From assembly GCA_012797215.1 (NCBI GenBank), contig JAAZPN010000196.1:1-28974 (forward strand): a stretch of 28,974 nucleotides of DNA, in the 5' to 3' direction. The notes under the pieces are model-generated. The model was not told the DNA's origin. It saw only the letters and a list, made by a program, of their open reading frames with translations, and ran no database searches. Both the position numbers and the translations under genes were made by a program. Source of the DNA: Chloroflexota bacterium (GTDB taxonomy: Bacteria > Chloroflexota > Anaerolineae > Anaerolineales > Anaerolineaceae). Shown here piece by piece: positions 1 to 7,118 of this stretch (within the stretch, counting starts at the first letter, position 1; each line of letters starts with the position of its first letter).

Positions 1-23
1 GAGGGCTTTCGCCCTCTTTTTTT
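1..23 (+). terminator. Rho-independent terminator
   Basis: A perfect 6-bp stem GAGGGC / GCCCTC closes a TTTC loop at positions 1-16 and is followed directly by seven T residues (17-23). In this orientation it would end transcription of a plus-strand gene lying to the left of the window. It also sits 13 bases past the murA stop codon, so the same hairpin may help to end the minus-strand operon, although any U-tract for that direction would lie outside the window. Confidence 0.8.
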
Positions 24-35
24 GTGTTGAGTAGT

Positions 36-1319
36 TTACGCGGAATCCCTGGTGATATCCGCGCCCAGCGCTTTAAGCTTTTCGTCGATACGTTCGTAAC
101 CCCGCTCAATTTGCGTAATATTGCGTATAGTTGAAGTGCCATTCGCCGAGAGCGCCGCCAGAACCAGCGCGATTCCCGCGCGAATATCCGGGCTATCCAG
201 CTTCTCGCCGTTCAAGCGGGTGGGTCCCTGAACAATGCAGCGGTGCGGGTCACACAGGACAATTTGCGCGCCCATTGAAACGAGCTTGTCCGTGAAGAAC
301 ATGCGGCTGGGGTACATCCAGTCGTGGAAGAGAATACTACCGGTGGATTGCGTCGCGATGACAATCGCGATGCTCATCAGGTCTGTTGGGAAGGCAGGCC
401 AGGGCATCACGCTGATTTCGGGGATGGCATTGCCCAGGTCCGGCTCTATGACCAGACGCTGATTCGCGCCAACAAGAATGTCATTCCCGACGAAGTCAAA
501 ATCCACTCCCAGACGACGCAGCACAAGCCTGATCATACCGAGATGTTCAACGCCAGCATCTTTAATGCGGATTTCGCCGTGGGTCACCACCGCGGCGCCC
601 ACAAAGCTGATTACCTCGAGATAATCCGGACCGACCGTGAACTCTCCGCCGCCCAGTTCCTTCACACCGTCTATGACCAGCGTGTTAGAACCGATGTTTT
701 TTATGTCGGCGCCAAGGATGTTCAGCAAGTGGCAGAGCTCCTGTATATGCGGTTCTGAGGCGGCGTTGCGAAGGATTGTGCGACCTTCTGCTTTGGAGGC
801 CGCCATGATGGCGTTTTCAGTGGCCGTAACGCTGGCTTCGTCCAACAGGATATCCGCCCCGACAAGTTTTGGCGCGGAGAATTGAAAAGTTCCATTGTAC
901 GTGAACGTTGCGCCTAATTTGCTTAATGCCAGAATGTGCGTGTCTACGCGACGCCGCCCAATCACATCGCCACCGGGCGGAGGCAGTATGAGACCACCTG
1001 AACGCGCGACCATTGGTCCAGCCAACAAAATGGACGCGCGTATCTGCCGGCAGATATCCGGGTCAAGGTCCGAGGGGTGCACTTCTTTGGCATGCAGCTC
1101 GTAAGATGAACTCTCACCAATCTGACGAATTTTTACGCCGAGGCTTTCAAGCAGGCGGCGCATCGTGCGGGTATCGGTAATATCCGGCAAATTGTGAAGC
1201 ACAACCGGCTCTTCCGTCAAAAGACAGGAAGCCATCAAAGGGAGGGCAGCATTCTTGTTTCCCGAAGGACGCATCGTGCCTGAGAGCGGTTTTCCCCCGC
1301 GAATGATGAACTTATCCAT
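36..1319 (-). CDS. murA: UDP-N-acetylglucosamine 1-carboxyvinyltransferase (MurA)
   Basis: Cytoplasmic enzyme that transfers enolpyruvate from PEP to UDP-GlcNAc, the first committed step of peptidoglycan synthesis. The 427-aa length is normal for the family. The N-terminal GNKNAAL motif carries the substrate-binding Lys22-Asn23 pair. RASILLAGP follows at about 94, FPTD carries the Asp equivalent to E. coli Asp305, and the C-terminal RGYERIDEKL motif includes the Arg equivalent to Arg397. The active-site loop reads PGGDVIGRR, so residue 118 is Asp (codon GAT at 966-968) where E. coli has Cys115. This is the exchange known from naturally fosfomycin-resistant MurA proteins such as that of Mycobacterium tuberculosis. 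AAGGAG lies 7 bases before the ATG. The gene is last in its minus-strand run, 24 bases after pckA. Confidence 0.97.
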   Translation of the reverse strand: MDKFIIRGGKPLSGTMRPSGNKNAALPLMASCLLTEEPVVLHNLPDITDTRTMRRLLESLGVKIRQIGESSSYELHAKEVHPSDLDPDICRQIRASILLAGPMVARSGGLILPPPGGDVIGRRRVDTHILALSKLGATFTYNGTFQFSAPKLVGADILLDEASVTATENAIMAASKAEGRTILRNAASEPHIQELCHLLNILGADIKNIGSNTLVIDGVKELGGGEFTVGPDYLEVISFVGAAVVTHGEIRIKDAGVEHLGMIRLVLRRLGVDFDFVGNDILVGANQRLVIEPDLGNAIPEISVMPWPAFPTDLMSIAIVIATQSTGSILFHDWMYPSRMFFTDKLVSMGAQIVLCDPHRCIVQGPTRLNGEKLDSPDIRAGIALVLAALSANGTSTIRNITQIERGYERIDEKLKALGADITRDSA

Positions 1320-1343
1320 AAAAGTCTCCTTTTCTGCCTGCGA

Positions 1344-2930
1344 TTATGGCTGAATGGGTCCGGAGGCGGCTACGCTTTCCGGCACCGAAGCTTTGTACTT
1401 TTTGAAGTTTTCAGTAAATTTCTCTGCCAGGGCGAGCGCGTCGCGTTGGTAAGCCTGCGCGTCAGCCCAGGATTGCTCCGGGTTAAGCACGGATTCTGGT
1501 ACGCCAGCAACTTCATCTGGTATGTAAACACGAAATATTGGGTGTACATGCGTTGGGGCATCATTCAGGCTTCCGCTCAGCACGGCGCTGATCATGGCAC
1601 GGGTAAGCGGCAGCGCGATGCGCTTGCCAACCCCAAAACCTCCACCGGACCAGCCTGTATTCAACAGCCAGACCTTGGTGTGGTGTTTCTCCAATTTCTC
1701 GGCCAACAAGTTCGCGTAAATCGCGGGTTTGAGCGGCAAGAACGGCGCTCCAAAGCAGGTGGAAAAGGTCGCCTCTGGTTTTTCTCCTAGTCCGCGTTCC
1801 GTTCCAGCCAATTTGGAGGTGTAACCGCTGAGGAAGTAATACATCGCCTGGTCGGTGTTCAGCCGCGCAAGAGGCGGTAGTACGCCGAACGCGTCCGCGG
1901 TCAGGAAGAAAATATGCTCGGGATGATCACCCATACCGGAAGGCTCATAGTTTGGAATGTAGTGCAGCGGGTAAGCTGCTCTGGTGTTTTCTGTTATCTC
2001 GCTGCTGTCAAAATCCGGAGCGCGATCCGGTCCAAGCGGAACGTTTTCTATCAGACAGCCAAATCGGTTAATCGCCGACCATACCAAGGGTTCATAATCA
2101 GGATTGATTCGGATAGTTTTCGCGTAGCAGCCACCTTCAAAATTGAAGATGGTCTTCTCGCCCCAACCATGTTCGTCATCCCCAATTAATGCCCTTTCCG
2201 GGTCGGAAGATAAGGTCGTCTTGCCAGTTCCGCTAAGGCCGAAGAAAAGCGCGGTTTCTTCGCGTCGGCCTTCGTTGGCTGAACAGTGCAGGGAGAGAAC
2301 TCCACGTTTGGGAAGCACATAATTCATGTAGGTGAAGACAGATTTTTTAATTTCGCCCGCGTAGGAAGTGTTCCCAATCAGAACCATTTTCTCGTCAAAA
2401 TTCATAATGACAAAAGCTGGTGAACGCAAACTGTCAGCCTGGGGATCTCCCGCGAAACTGGTCGCGGCAATGATGGTCAGGTCCGGTTCTGCGAAGGGTG
2501 TTTCTTCAAGGGGCTGGATAAACATGTTGGAGGCAGCCAGGTTCTGCCAGGCAAGGTCGGTAATCACTCGAATGCGCGCCTTTTGGGTGGGATCCGCGCC
2601 GGCAATTACATCACGAATGTACAGCTTGCGTGTTTCCATGTGGGCGGCAATTTTTGCTTTTAATCTGGCATAAACCTGGTTTTCCATCCCTTGTGTGCCA
2701 GAGGCAAACCAAAGGTCTGGATCCCCATTGTTTACCAGGTACTTATCGTTTGGCGATCTGCCGGTGTAAGGGGAGGTGTTTACGACGAACGCGCCACTGG
2801 AAGAAAAACAGCCTTCGTGATTCTTTACTGCCTCCTCGATTAACTCAGCACGACTGCCGTTATAAAGAACATTCGCTGGGTGGTTAATGCCAAGCCTGGC
2901 AAGTCCTAAACTTAATCCTTCTGGTATCAC
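1344..2930 (-). CDS. pckA: Phosphoenolpyruvate carboxykinase (ATP)
   Basis: Cytoplasmic enzyme interconverting oxaloacetate plus ATP with PEP, CO2 and ADP; the gluconeogenic entry point, or an anaplerotic and ATP-forming step in fermenters. The 528-aa length fits the ATP-dependent family. Visible motifs are TGRSPNDK with substrate-binding Arg58, YAGEIKKS (about 190-197) with metal and substrate ligands, the kinase-1 P-loop GLSGTGKT (231-238) and kinase-2 LIGDDEHGW (248-256). The start codon is GTG at 2930, preceded by AAAGGA seven bases upstream; no better ATG exists near the N-terminus. The gene lies 31 bases after the lipoprotein gene, across an A-rich stretch, and just before murA, whose substrate PEP is also the product here. 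That link may be coincidental. Confidence 0.97.
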   Translation of the reverse strand: MIPEGLSLGLARLGINHPANVLYNGSRAELIEEAVKNHEGCFSSSGAFVVNTSPYTGRSPNDKYLVNNGDPDLWFASGTQGMENQVYARLKAKIAAHMETRKLYIRDVIAGADPTQKARIRVITDLAWQNLAASNMFIQPLEETPFAEPDLTIIAATSFAGDPQADSLRSPAFVIMNFDEKMVLIGNTSYAGEIKKSVFTYMNYVLPKRGVLSLHCSANEGRREETALFFGLSGTGKTTLSSDPERALIGDDEHGWGEKTIFNFEGGCYAKTIRINPDYEPLVWSAINRFGCLIENVPLGPDRAPDFDSSEITENTRAAYPLHYIPNYEPSGMGDHPEHIFFLTADAFGVLPPLARLNTDQAMYYFLSGYTSKLAGTERGLGEKPEATFSTCFGAPFLPLKPAIYANLLAEKLEKHHTKVWLLNTGWSGGGFGVGKRIALPLTRAMISAVLSGSLNDAPTHVHPIFRVYIPDEVAGVPESVLNPEQSWADAQAYQRDALALAEKFTENFKKYKASVPESVAASGPIQP

Positions 2931-2961
2931 TACGCATTCCTTTTTTTATTTATTTTTCACG

Positions 2962-5373
2962 CTATTTAAGCAGCGTTTCAAGCGCGGGTTTTCCATAGAC
3001 CGACGACGAGCAATCCTGCAGCATGACAACCGGATAAAAACCACGGGATACCGCGCCTTTAATCCAGGCGTTAGCGCGCAATACAGGCCAATAGGATTGG
3101 TAGAAGTAGTTTTGTCTTTCCAGATCGACATCCTGAGATGGACACGCCCCGTCAGATGGGCTGCGCAAGCAGTCAGCGTTGTTGCAGCTAAAACTCTCGG
3201 CGCTGGCAGAGGGAGCATTCAAGCCAACGTAGACCGGCAAGCCCGAAGCATCGCGAAATTCCGCGAGGGTATCTTCAACAAAACCTGTGGCTGTGTTGGC
3301 ATCGTAGTAATCATAACTTTCACCTGGAATTTGGAGTTGGATGTAGAAACCATCCACCTCAGTGTAGAAATTATGCAAAGGCAGTTCCTGGTCCTGTGTT
3401 GGCACAGCCCAGAGAACCTCGCCGCTGTAGTAGGTATTTACCTTGCGCAGCAGTTCTGTCCATATCTTTTCTGAAGTTTTAGGTGTTCCTGAATTTGTCG
3501 CGGTAGTAATTAATGCGCCTGGCAAGCTGGGGCGGACTGCCGCGCCGCCGATGATCAATTGATCAACCCCAGTATTTGCTGCCAATTGCGTGTAGTTTAT
3601 CACAAAGTGATCATATTCCTGATACCACTGCTGCCACCACAACGCGTTTCGCTGGCTTGATTTCCACCAAGCAGCGGAATCGGGGGAGAAAATCAGCTTC
3701 GGGTAAAGACCAACTGAAAGCCCTTGTTCTTTGGCTAGTTGAATGAGTTGCACCAAGTCCAACATCATCATGCCGCCCGCAGGATTGGGATCCAGATAAG
3801 GCAGGGAATTCTGATCAGAAACTCTCCAGGAAGGTGAAAAAATGACCCAATTCACTCCCATTTGCTTCAACTCAGGAAAAACGTTGCGATAACGGTTTAA
3901 ATCTGAAGGCTGGTAAGCTTCCGTGAATTCCAAACCAAACAGCTGTTCGGTTTGCGCGGCAGTGCCGGTGGTAGGTAAGTTGGGAGTCGAAGAAGCGTCC
4001 CATAAATGCCAACTTGATACCGTGTACTGATTTTCTGGTTCAAGACCAACGGGGATGGCTGCCGAAAAGCTGGCTTCGTCATATGCCAGTTCGCACTGCT
4101 CATTGCGACAGACCCGGTATCGCATCGCAGCTGCCTCATCAGAATCTGCAAAAAGAAGGTACATCCACTCATTGGTGTTCACCGGCCACATAGGAATAGG
4201 CTGCCGCCAAACGTCGCGCGCGGAAAATTGAATCGACACGGAATCACCAGCTGGAGTATTTGGCGGAGTGAAAACTTTAATATTTACCGAAGAGCCGGCT
4301 TCATGACGCCACGTTTCAACTTTATCGGCAACAGTAACATTCTTATCTGGAACGATGAAACGCCGGAGTACAAGTTTAAACGCTTTGTCCCGCTCGGCGT
4401 TCAGCAGTCCGTCGCCCAGCGTGTATTTGTAAACCAAATCATTGCCGGCATGCAATTTCAGAGAGATGGTGTAACGTCCATCATCCATCTTAGTAAGCAG
4501 AGGCATGCGGGCGGCTAATGTGCTTTGGCCAGTTTCAAGCTTGCTGTAAACATTTCCTAACTGGTAAAGGTTCCCCGCGATTCGCACCGGCGCGCCTACG
4601 GCTTCATCCGGCAAAGAAACAACAAATTTGACGGTCACTTCAGGCAGCGCGGTCATCTCAATCACGGCAGGTGTGGAAAGATCCGCTAAGATATTCGCCT
4701 GCTGTTGGAAGAATTGATATCCGCCATCCAGAGACTGCACTGCCAGAGTATGAATACCTTCGGGAACATGGTCAAAAAAGAAACGGCCAGTCATATCCGT
4801 GAACGTCAGATATCCGGCTACCGACACAAGACAATCCGCTAAGGGCTTCTGGGTTTTTTGATCCGAGACGATGCCGGTTAATTTTCCAGCGGAGCCCTGG
4901 TACGGAAGCTCTGGCCAGGCTGCGATGCTGTCATAAATCTGTAAATTTCGCGACACTCGCGCGATGCGATAAATCACGCTGCTGCCATCCGCCGCCGCTT
5001 CAGGTTGATCAATCGGGAAAGTGCTTTGGTAGCGGTATTTCACAACTGCGCCCAAAGGCAGGAGCAAGGTACCGCTGTACCTGTTTTCGGAGATGTTGGT
5101 CAGCTCATAACGCGTGATGTTGTAATCAAGACCGCTGACTTCATCCAAAACGTTCAGAGAAAGTACAGTTTCAGGAGAATAGTTCTGCCGCAGTTCGACG
5201 TTGAAGACAACTGGCACCAACTCCATTGGCTGGACTTTGGAAGGGAATTCCAATCCCGGGTCCTGACTTATCGTTCCTTTTGGGACTACATTGAGCGCGC
5301 ATCCGGCTGTCAGGCATAAAACGGTTGCGGAGAGGACAATTACGATGAGCGTTTTAACCGTCTTATGCCGCAT
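2962..5373 (-). CDS. Multidomain secreted lipoprotein with carboxypeptidase-regulatory-like, CBM-like and TIM-barrel-like regions
   Basis: An 803-aa protein starting with a positively charged, hydrophobic lipoprotein signal and LTAGC, so Cys25 is the likely lipidation site and the protein is anchored on the outside of the cytoplasmic membrane. Residues about 165-225 resemble a carboxypeptidase-regulatory-like/PEGA beta-sandwich (TGIVSDQKTQKPLADCLVSV, then TDMTGRFFFDHVPEG). Residues about 245-350 look like a starch- or glycogen-binding type fold (VRIAGNLYQLGN, then DGRYTISLKL and YKYTLGDG). The C-terminal 350 residues (FGLEFTEAYQ, then LKQMGVNWVIFSPSW, LAKEQGLSVGLYPKL and VDQLIIGGAA) alternate strands and helices like a glycoside-hydrolase TIM barrel. 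I cannot assign a GH family or catalytic acids, so substrate and activity are unknown. GAGGTGG precedes the ATG; nusB lies 9 bases upstream. Confidence 0.8.
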   Translation of the reverse strand: MRHKTVKTLIVIVLSATVLCLTAGCALNVVPKGTISQDPGLEFPSKVQPMELVPVVFNVELRQNYSPETVLSLNVLDEVSGLDYNITRYELTNISENRYSGTLLLPLGAVVKYRYQSTFPIDQPEAAADGSSVIYRIARVSRNLQIYDSIAAWPELPYQGSAGKLTGIVSDQKTQKPLADCLVSVAGYLTFTDMTGRFFFDHVPEGIHTLAVQSLDGGYQFFQQQANILADLSTPAVIEMTALPEVTVKFVVSLPDEAVGAPVRIAGNLYQLGNVYSKLETGQSTLAARMPLLTKMDDGRYTISLKLHAGNDLVYKYTLGDGLLNAERDKAFKLVLRRFIVPDKNVTVADKVETWRHEAGSSVNIKVFTPPNTPAGDSVSIQFSARDVWRQPIPMWPVNTNEWMYLLFADSDEAAAMRYRVCRNEQCELAYDEASFSAAIPVGLEPENQYTVSSWHLWDASSTPNLPTTGTAAQTEQLFGLEFTEAYQPSDLNRYRNVFPELKQMGVNWVIFSPSWRVSDQNSLPYLDPNPAGGMMMLDLVQLIQLAKEQGLSVGLYPKLIFSPDSAAWWKSSQRNALWWQQWYQEYDHFVINYTQLAANTGVDQLIIGGAAVRPSLPGALITTATNSGTPKTSEKIWTELLRKVNTYYSGEVLWAVPTQDQELPLHNFYTEVDGFYIQLQIPGESYDYYDANTATGFVEDTLAEFRDASGLPVYVGLNAPSASAESFSCNNADCLRSPSDGACPSQDVDLERQNYFYQSYWPVLRANAWIKGAVSRGFYPVVMLQDCSSSVYGKPALETLLK

Positions 5374-5382
5374 GTGCCACCT

Positions 5383-5811
5383 CTACCTGGGTATCGATTT
5401 CAGCAGCGCGTCGAAATTTTCAGCAAGGCTGCCGAGTACTCCATTAATAAAACGCGGGGAGCTGTCTGTCCCGAAAGATTTCGCGAGTTCGACAGCCTCG
5501 TTAATGCCAACTTTTAAAGGGGTTTTGCGATAATAAGCAACTTCCCAAAGCGCGATTCGCAGGATATTGCGATCAATCACTGCCACTTGGTCCAAGGGCC
5601 ACTCCGGAGCGTGCGCGGCAATCAACTGATCGAGACGTTCGCGGTTCTCGAAGACTCCCTGCGCGATAACTTGCGCGAAAGCATATTGGGCTTCATCAAG
5701 GTCGTTGTCGACAGCCCGATCCGCTAGCACGCTGCCCAATAGGTGGTCTGTCAGGTCCACTTCGTAAAGAGTCTGCAAGGCAGCGACGCGCGCCTTGGTT
5801 CGCGATTTCAT
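5383..5811 (-). CDS. nusB: Transcription antitermination factor NusB
   Basis: RNA-binding protein that, together with NusE/S10, binds boxA and prevents premature termination in rRNA operons. The 142-aa length and all-helical pattern fit the family. Typical signatures are the basic N-terminus (MKSRTKARVAALQTLYEVD), the central VAVIDRNILRIALWE and the C-terminal PLKVGINEAVELAKSFG followed by FINGVLGSLAE. The gene begins 6 bases after the stop codon of the Asp23-family gene, with an AGG-containing weak ribosome site inside that junction. The asp23-nusB order is common in Gram-positive-type bacteria and supports both calls. Confidence 0.96.
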   Translation of the reverse strand: MKSRTKARVAALQTLYEVDLTDHLLGSVLADRAVDNDLDEAQYAFAQVIAQGVFENRERLDQLIAAHAPEWPLDQVAVIDRNILRIALWEVAYYRKTPLKVGINEAVELAKSFGTDSSPRFINGVLGSLAENFDALLKSIPR

Positions 5812-5817
5812 GAGCGC

Positions 5818-6153
5818 CTATGCTTCGAGTTCAATATCGGTAACATGTACATTGACAGAAGCAACTTCCATGCCAACCATCTCAGAAATTGCCCTGGTTA
5901 CCCGCTGTTGGACTGCTTCGGCTACTACGCGGACATTTTCGGCGCCATTTATCACGACGTAGACATCAACATAAATGATAGAGTCTTTTACAACTATCTT
6001 AACGCCCTCGGTCTCACCGTGACTGCCTCTGGCAGCGCCAGAAAAAACCGGCGCCATCGCGGTGACGCCCGGGGTAGCAAGACAGGTCAATCGTGCGATT
6101 GTGTTCAGCACTGTGGGCGCGATCGTGGTGGATCCTGAATGTTTTTCTTCCAT
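5818..6153 (-). CDS. Asp23/Gls24 family envelope stress response protein
   Basis: A 111-aa protein of the alkaline-shock Asp23/Gls24 (DUF322) family, small proteins that in Firmicutes associate with the membrane or cell envelope; the biochemical role is unsettled. Family hallmarks are the N-terminal TTIAPTVLNTIARLTCLATPGV and, after a Gly-rich linker, VKIVVKDSIIYVDVYVVI, then a helix (VRVVAEAVQQRVTRAISEMVG) and the closing VASVNVHVTDIEL. The frame is open further upstream to 6216, but the ATG at 6153 has GGAG five bases before it and starts just after the stop of the preceding gene, so it is preferred. It sits immediately before nusB, a recurrent arrangement. Confidence 0.93.
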   Translation of the reverse strand: MEEKHSGSTTIAPTVLNTIARLTCLATPGVTAMAPVFSGAARGSHGETEGVKIVVKDSIIYVDVYVVINGAENVRVVAEAVQQRVTRAISEMVGMEVASVNVHVTDIELEA

Positions 6154-6176
6154 TTTCACTCCATTACAAGGGCAGC

Positions 6177-6704
6177 TCAGGCGGGTTCGCCGGCTGAGAT
6201 TGGGTCGGGCAAACATCCCGATAGCCAGACAGTCAACAGCGCTATTGTGTCCGTGCTGGCGTTTATCGCGGCATCCTGAGCGCGAACTAAGTCAGACAAT
6301 TTTTGATATCCCATTTGCTCAGGCCAACCAATTAAAAACGCATTTTCCGGGTCGAGGTAATCTGTAGCTTGTGAATTTGTTTGAAAAGGCAATGACTCAA
6401 TGACCGCGCGAACGACAGCATCGGCAGGTTTTTGCAAGGTCACCCAAGCCATGAGCATAGCTTTAATAAAACGTGATTGTTTGAGAAACACAGACTCCAT
6501 GCGGCGGATGAGAACTGCCTTGGGAGCGCTGAAAGGATTTCGAAAGCCGCTAATTTTGACTTCATCCCGCACCGCGGACATGACATCGCGCCTTACCTCA
6601 TCGGGCAGCGCAGACAGACCAGATACAACTCCGTCCAGGATTTCCTGACGAAACTCAGGCAGCAGGTAAACATTCAACGCAATCATCGGTTTTAAATTGT
6701 CCAT
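6177..6704 (-). CDS. Unknown 175-aa protein upstream of asp23-nusB
   Basis: I do not recognise a family. The 175-residue protein is predicted to be mostly helical and soluble, with no signal peptide; one hydrophobic stretch near the C-terminus (IALLTVWLSG) is too short to claim a membrane anchor. There is no cysteine cluster or nucleotide-binding motif. The ATG at 6704 has AAGG five bases upstream. The gene ends 23 bases before the Asp23 gene, so it is probably co-transcribed with asp23 and nusB. Coding status is supported by the good ribosome site, the open frame and tight packing; function is unknown. Confidence 0.75.
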   Translation of the reverse strand: MDNLKPMIALNVYLLPEFRQEILDGVVSGLSALPDEVRRDVMSAVRDEVKISGFRNPFSAPKAVLIRRMESVFLKQSRFIKAMLMAWVTLQKPADAVVRAVIESLPFQTNSQATDYLDPENAFLIGWPEQMGYQKLSDLVRAQDAAINASTDTIALLTVWLSGCLPDPISAGEPA

Positions 6705-6781
6705 ATTAGCCTTCGTTTTCGGAATGGTCTTGCGTGTTCTACACCCGAGAATTTCAGAACAAGACTACTCAAGAACCAATA

Positions 6782-7039
6782 TTAAAAAGAATCCGCGTCG
6801 TCGTCGATGTCCTCATCATCGTCATCGTCGTCGTCCCACTCCGCGCTCAGGTCGTCGGGGGTGCCCATGGCTTCCCAGTCATCCAATTCTTCTTCTTCTT
6901 CCCAATTATCAATTCCTGCTTCTTCATCGGGAGTGTAGGTCTGACAGCCAGTATCAGGGTTTAGCTCGATGGCTGCAGCAGAACAATATCGGTCGTCTAA
7001 AAAAAGACAATCTAGATAATGGCAGCGAATTTTTGGCAT
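6782..7039 (-). CDS. Small four-cysteine (DUF1540-like) protein with poly-Asp tail
   Basis: An 85-aa protein. The first 35 residues hold four cysteines spaced C-x4-C-x7-C-x11-C (IRCHYLDCLFLDDRYC, then GCQTY), resembling the small DUF1540-type Cys motif, which could bind a metal. The rest is strongly acidic: a Glu run (WEEEEELDDWE) and then WDDDDDDDEDIDDDADSF at the C-terminus. The frame is open upstream to 7213, into the end of the rel gene, but the ATG at 7039 has a perfect AGGAG six bases ahead and removes a non-homologous-looking extension, so it is chosen. A weak promoter lies upstream at 7078-7106. Function is unknown; metal or cation binding is a guess. Confidence 0.8.
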   Translation of the reverse strand: MPKIRCHYLDCLFLDDRYCSAAAIELNPDTGCQTYTPDEEAGIDNWEEEEELDDWEAMGTPDDLSAEWDDDDDDDEDIDDDADSF

Positions 7040-7077
7040 CAAAATCTCCTTTTTATGGGATGCTAATTTCGGATGGC

Positions 7078-7106
7078 ATTTTACCTTATAGTCAGGCTGC
7101 CGTAAA
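7078..7106 (-). promoter_or_regulatory. Candidate promoter for the small acidic protein gene
   Basis: On the minus strand TTTACG (7101-7106) and TAAAAT (7078-7083) are separated by 17 bases, matching four and five positions of the -35 and -10 consensus. Transcription would begin near 7071, giving a leader of about 30 bases that contains the AGGAG ribosome site. It lies in the 79-base gap after the rel gene, the widest gap in the 36-9317 run, and could restart transcription for the downstream genes. Confidence 0.4.
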
Positions 7107-7118
7107 GTAAGCCGCTTG

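Noticed and set aside
2887..3474. Plus-strand frame of 195 codons opposite the lipoprotein gene
   Set aside because: Antisense shadow of a frame with a signal peptide, lipobox and ribosome site.
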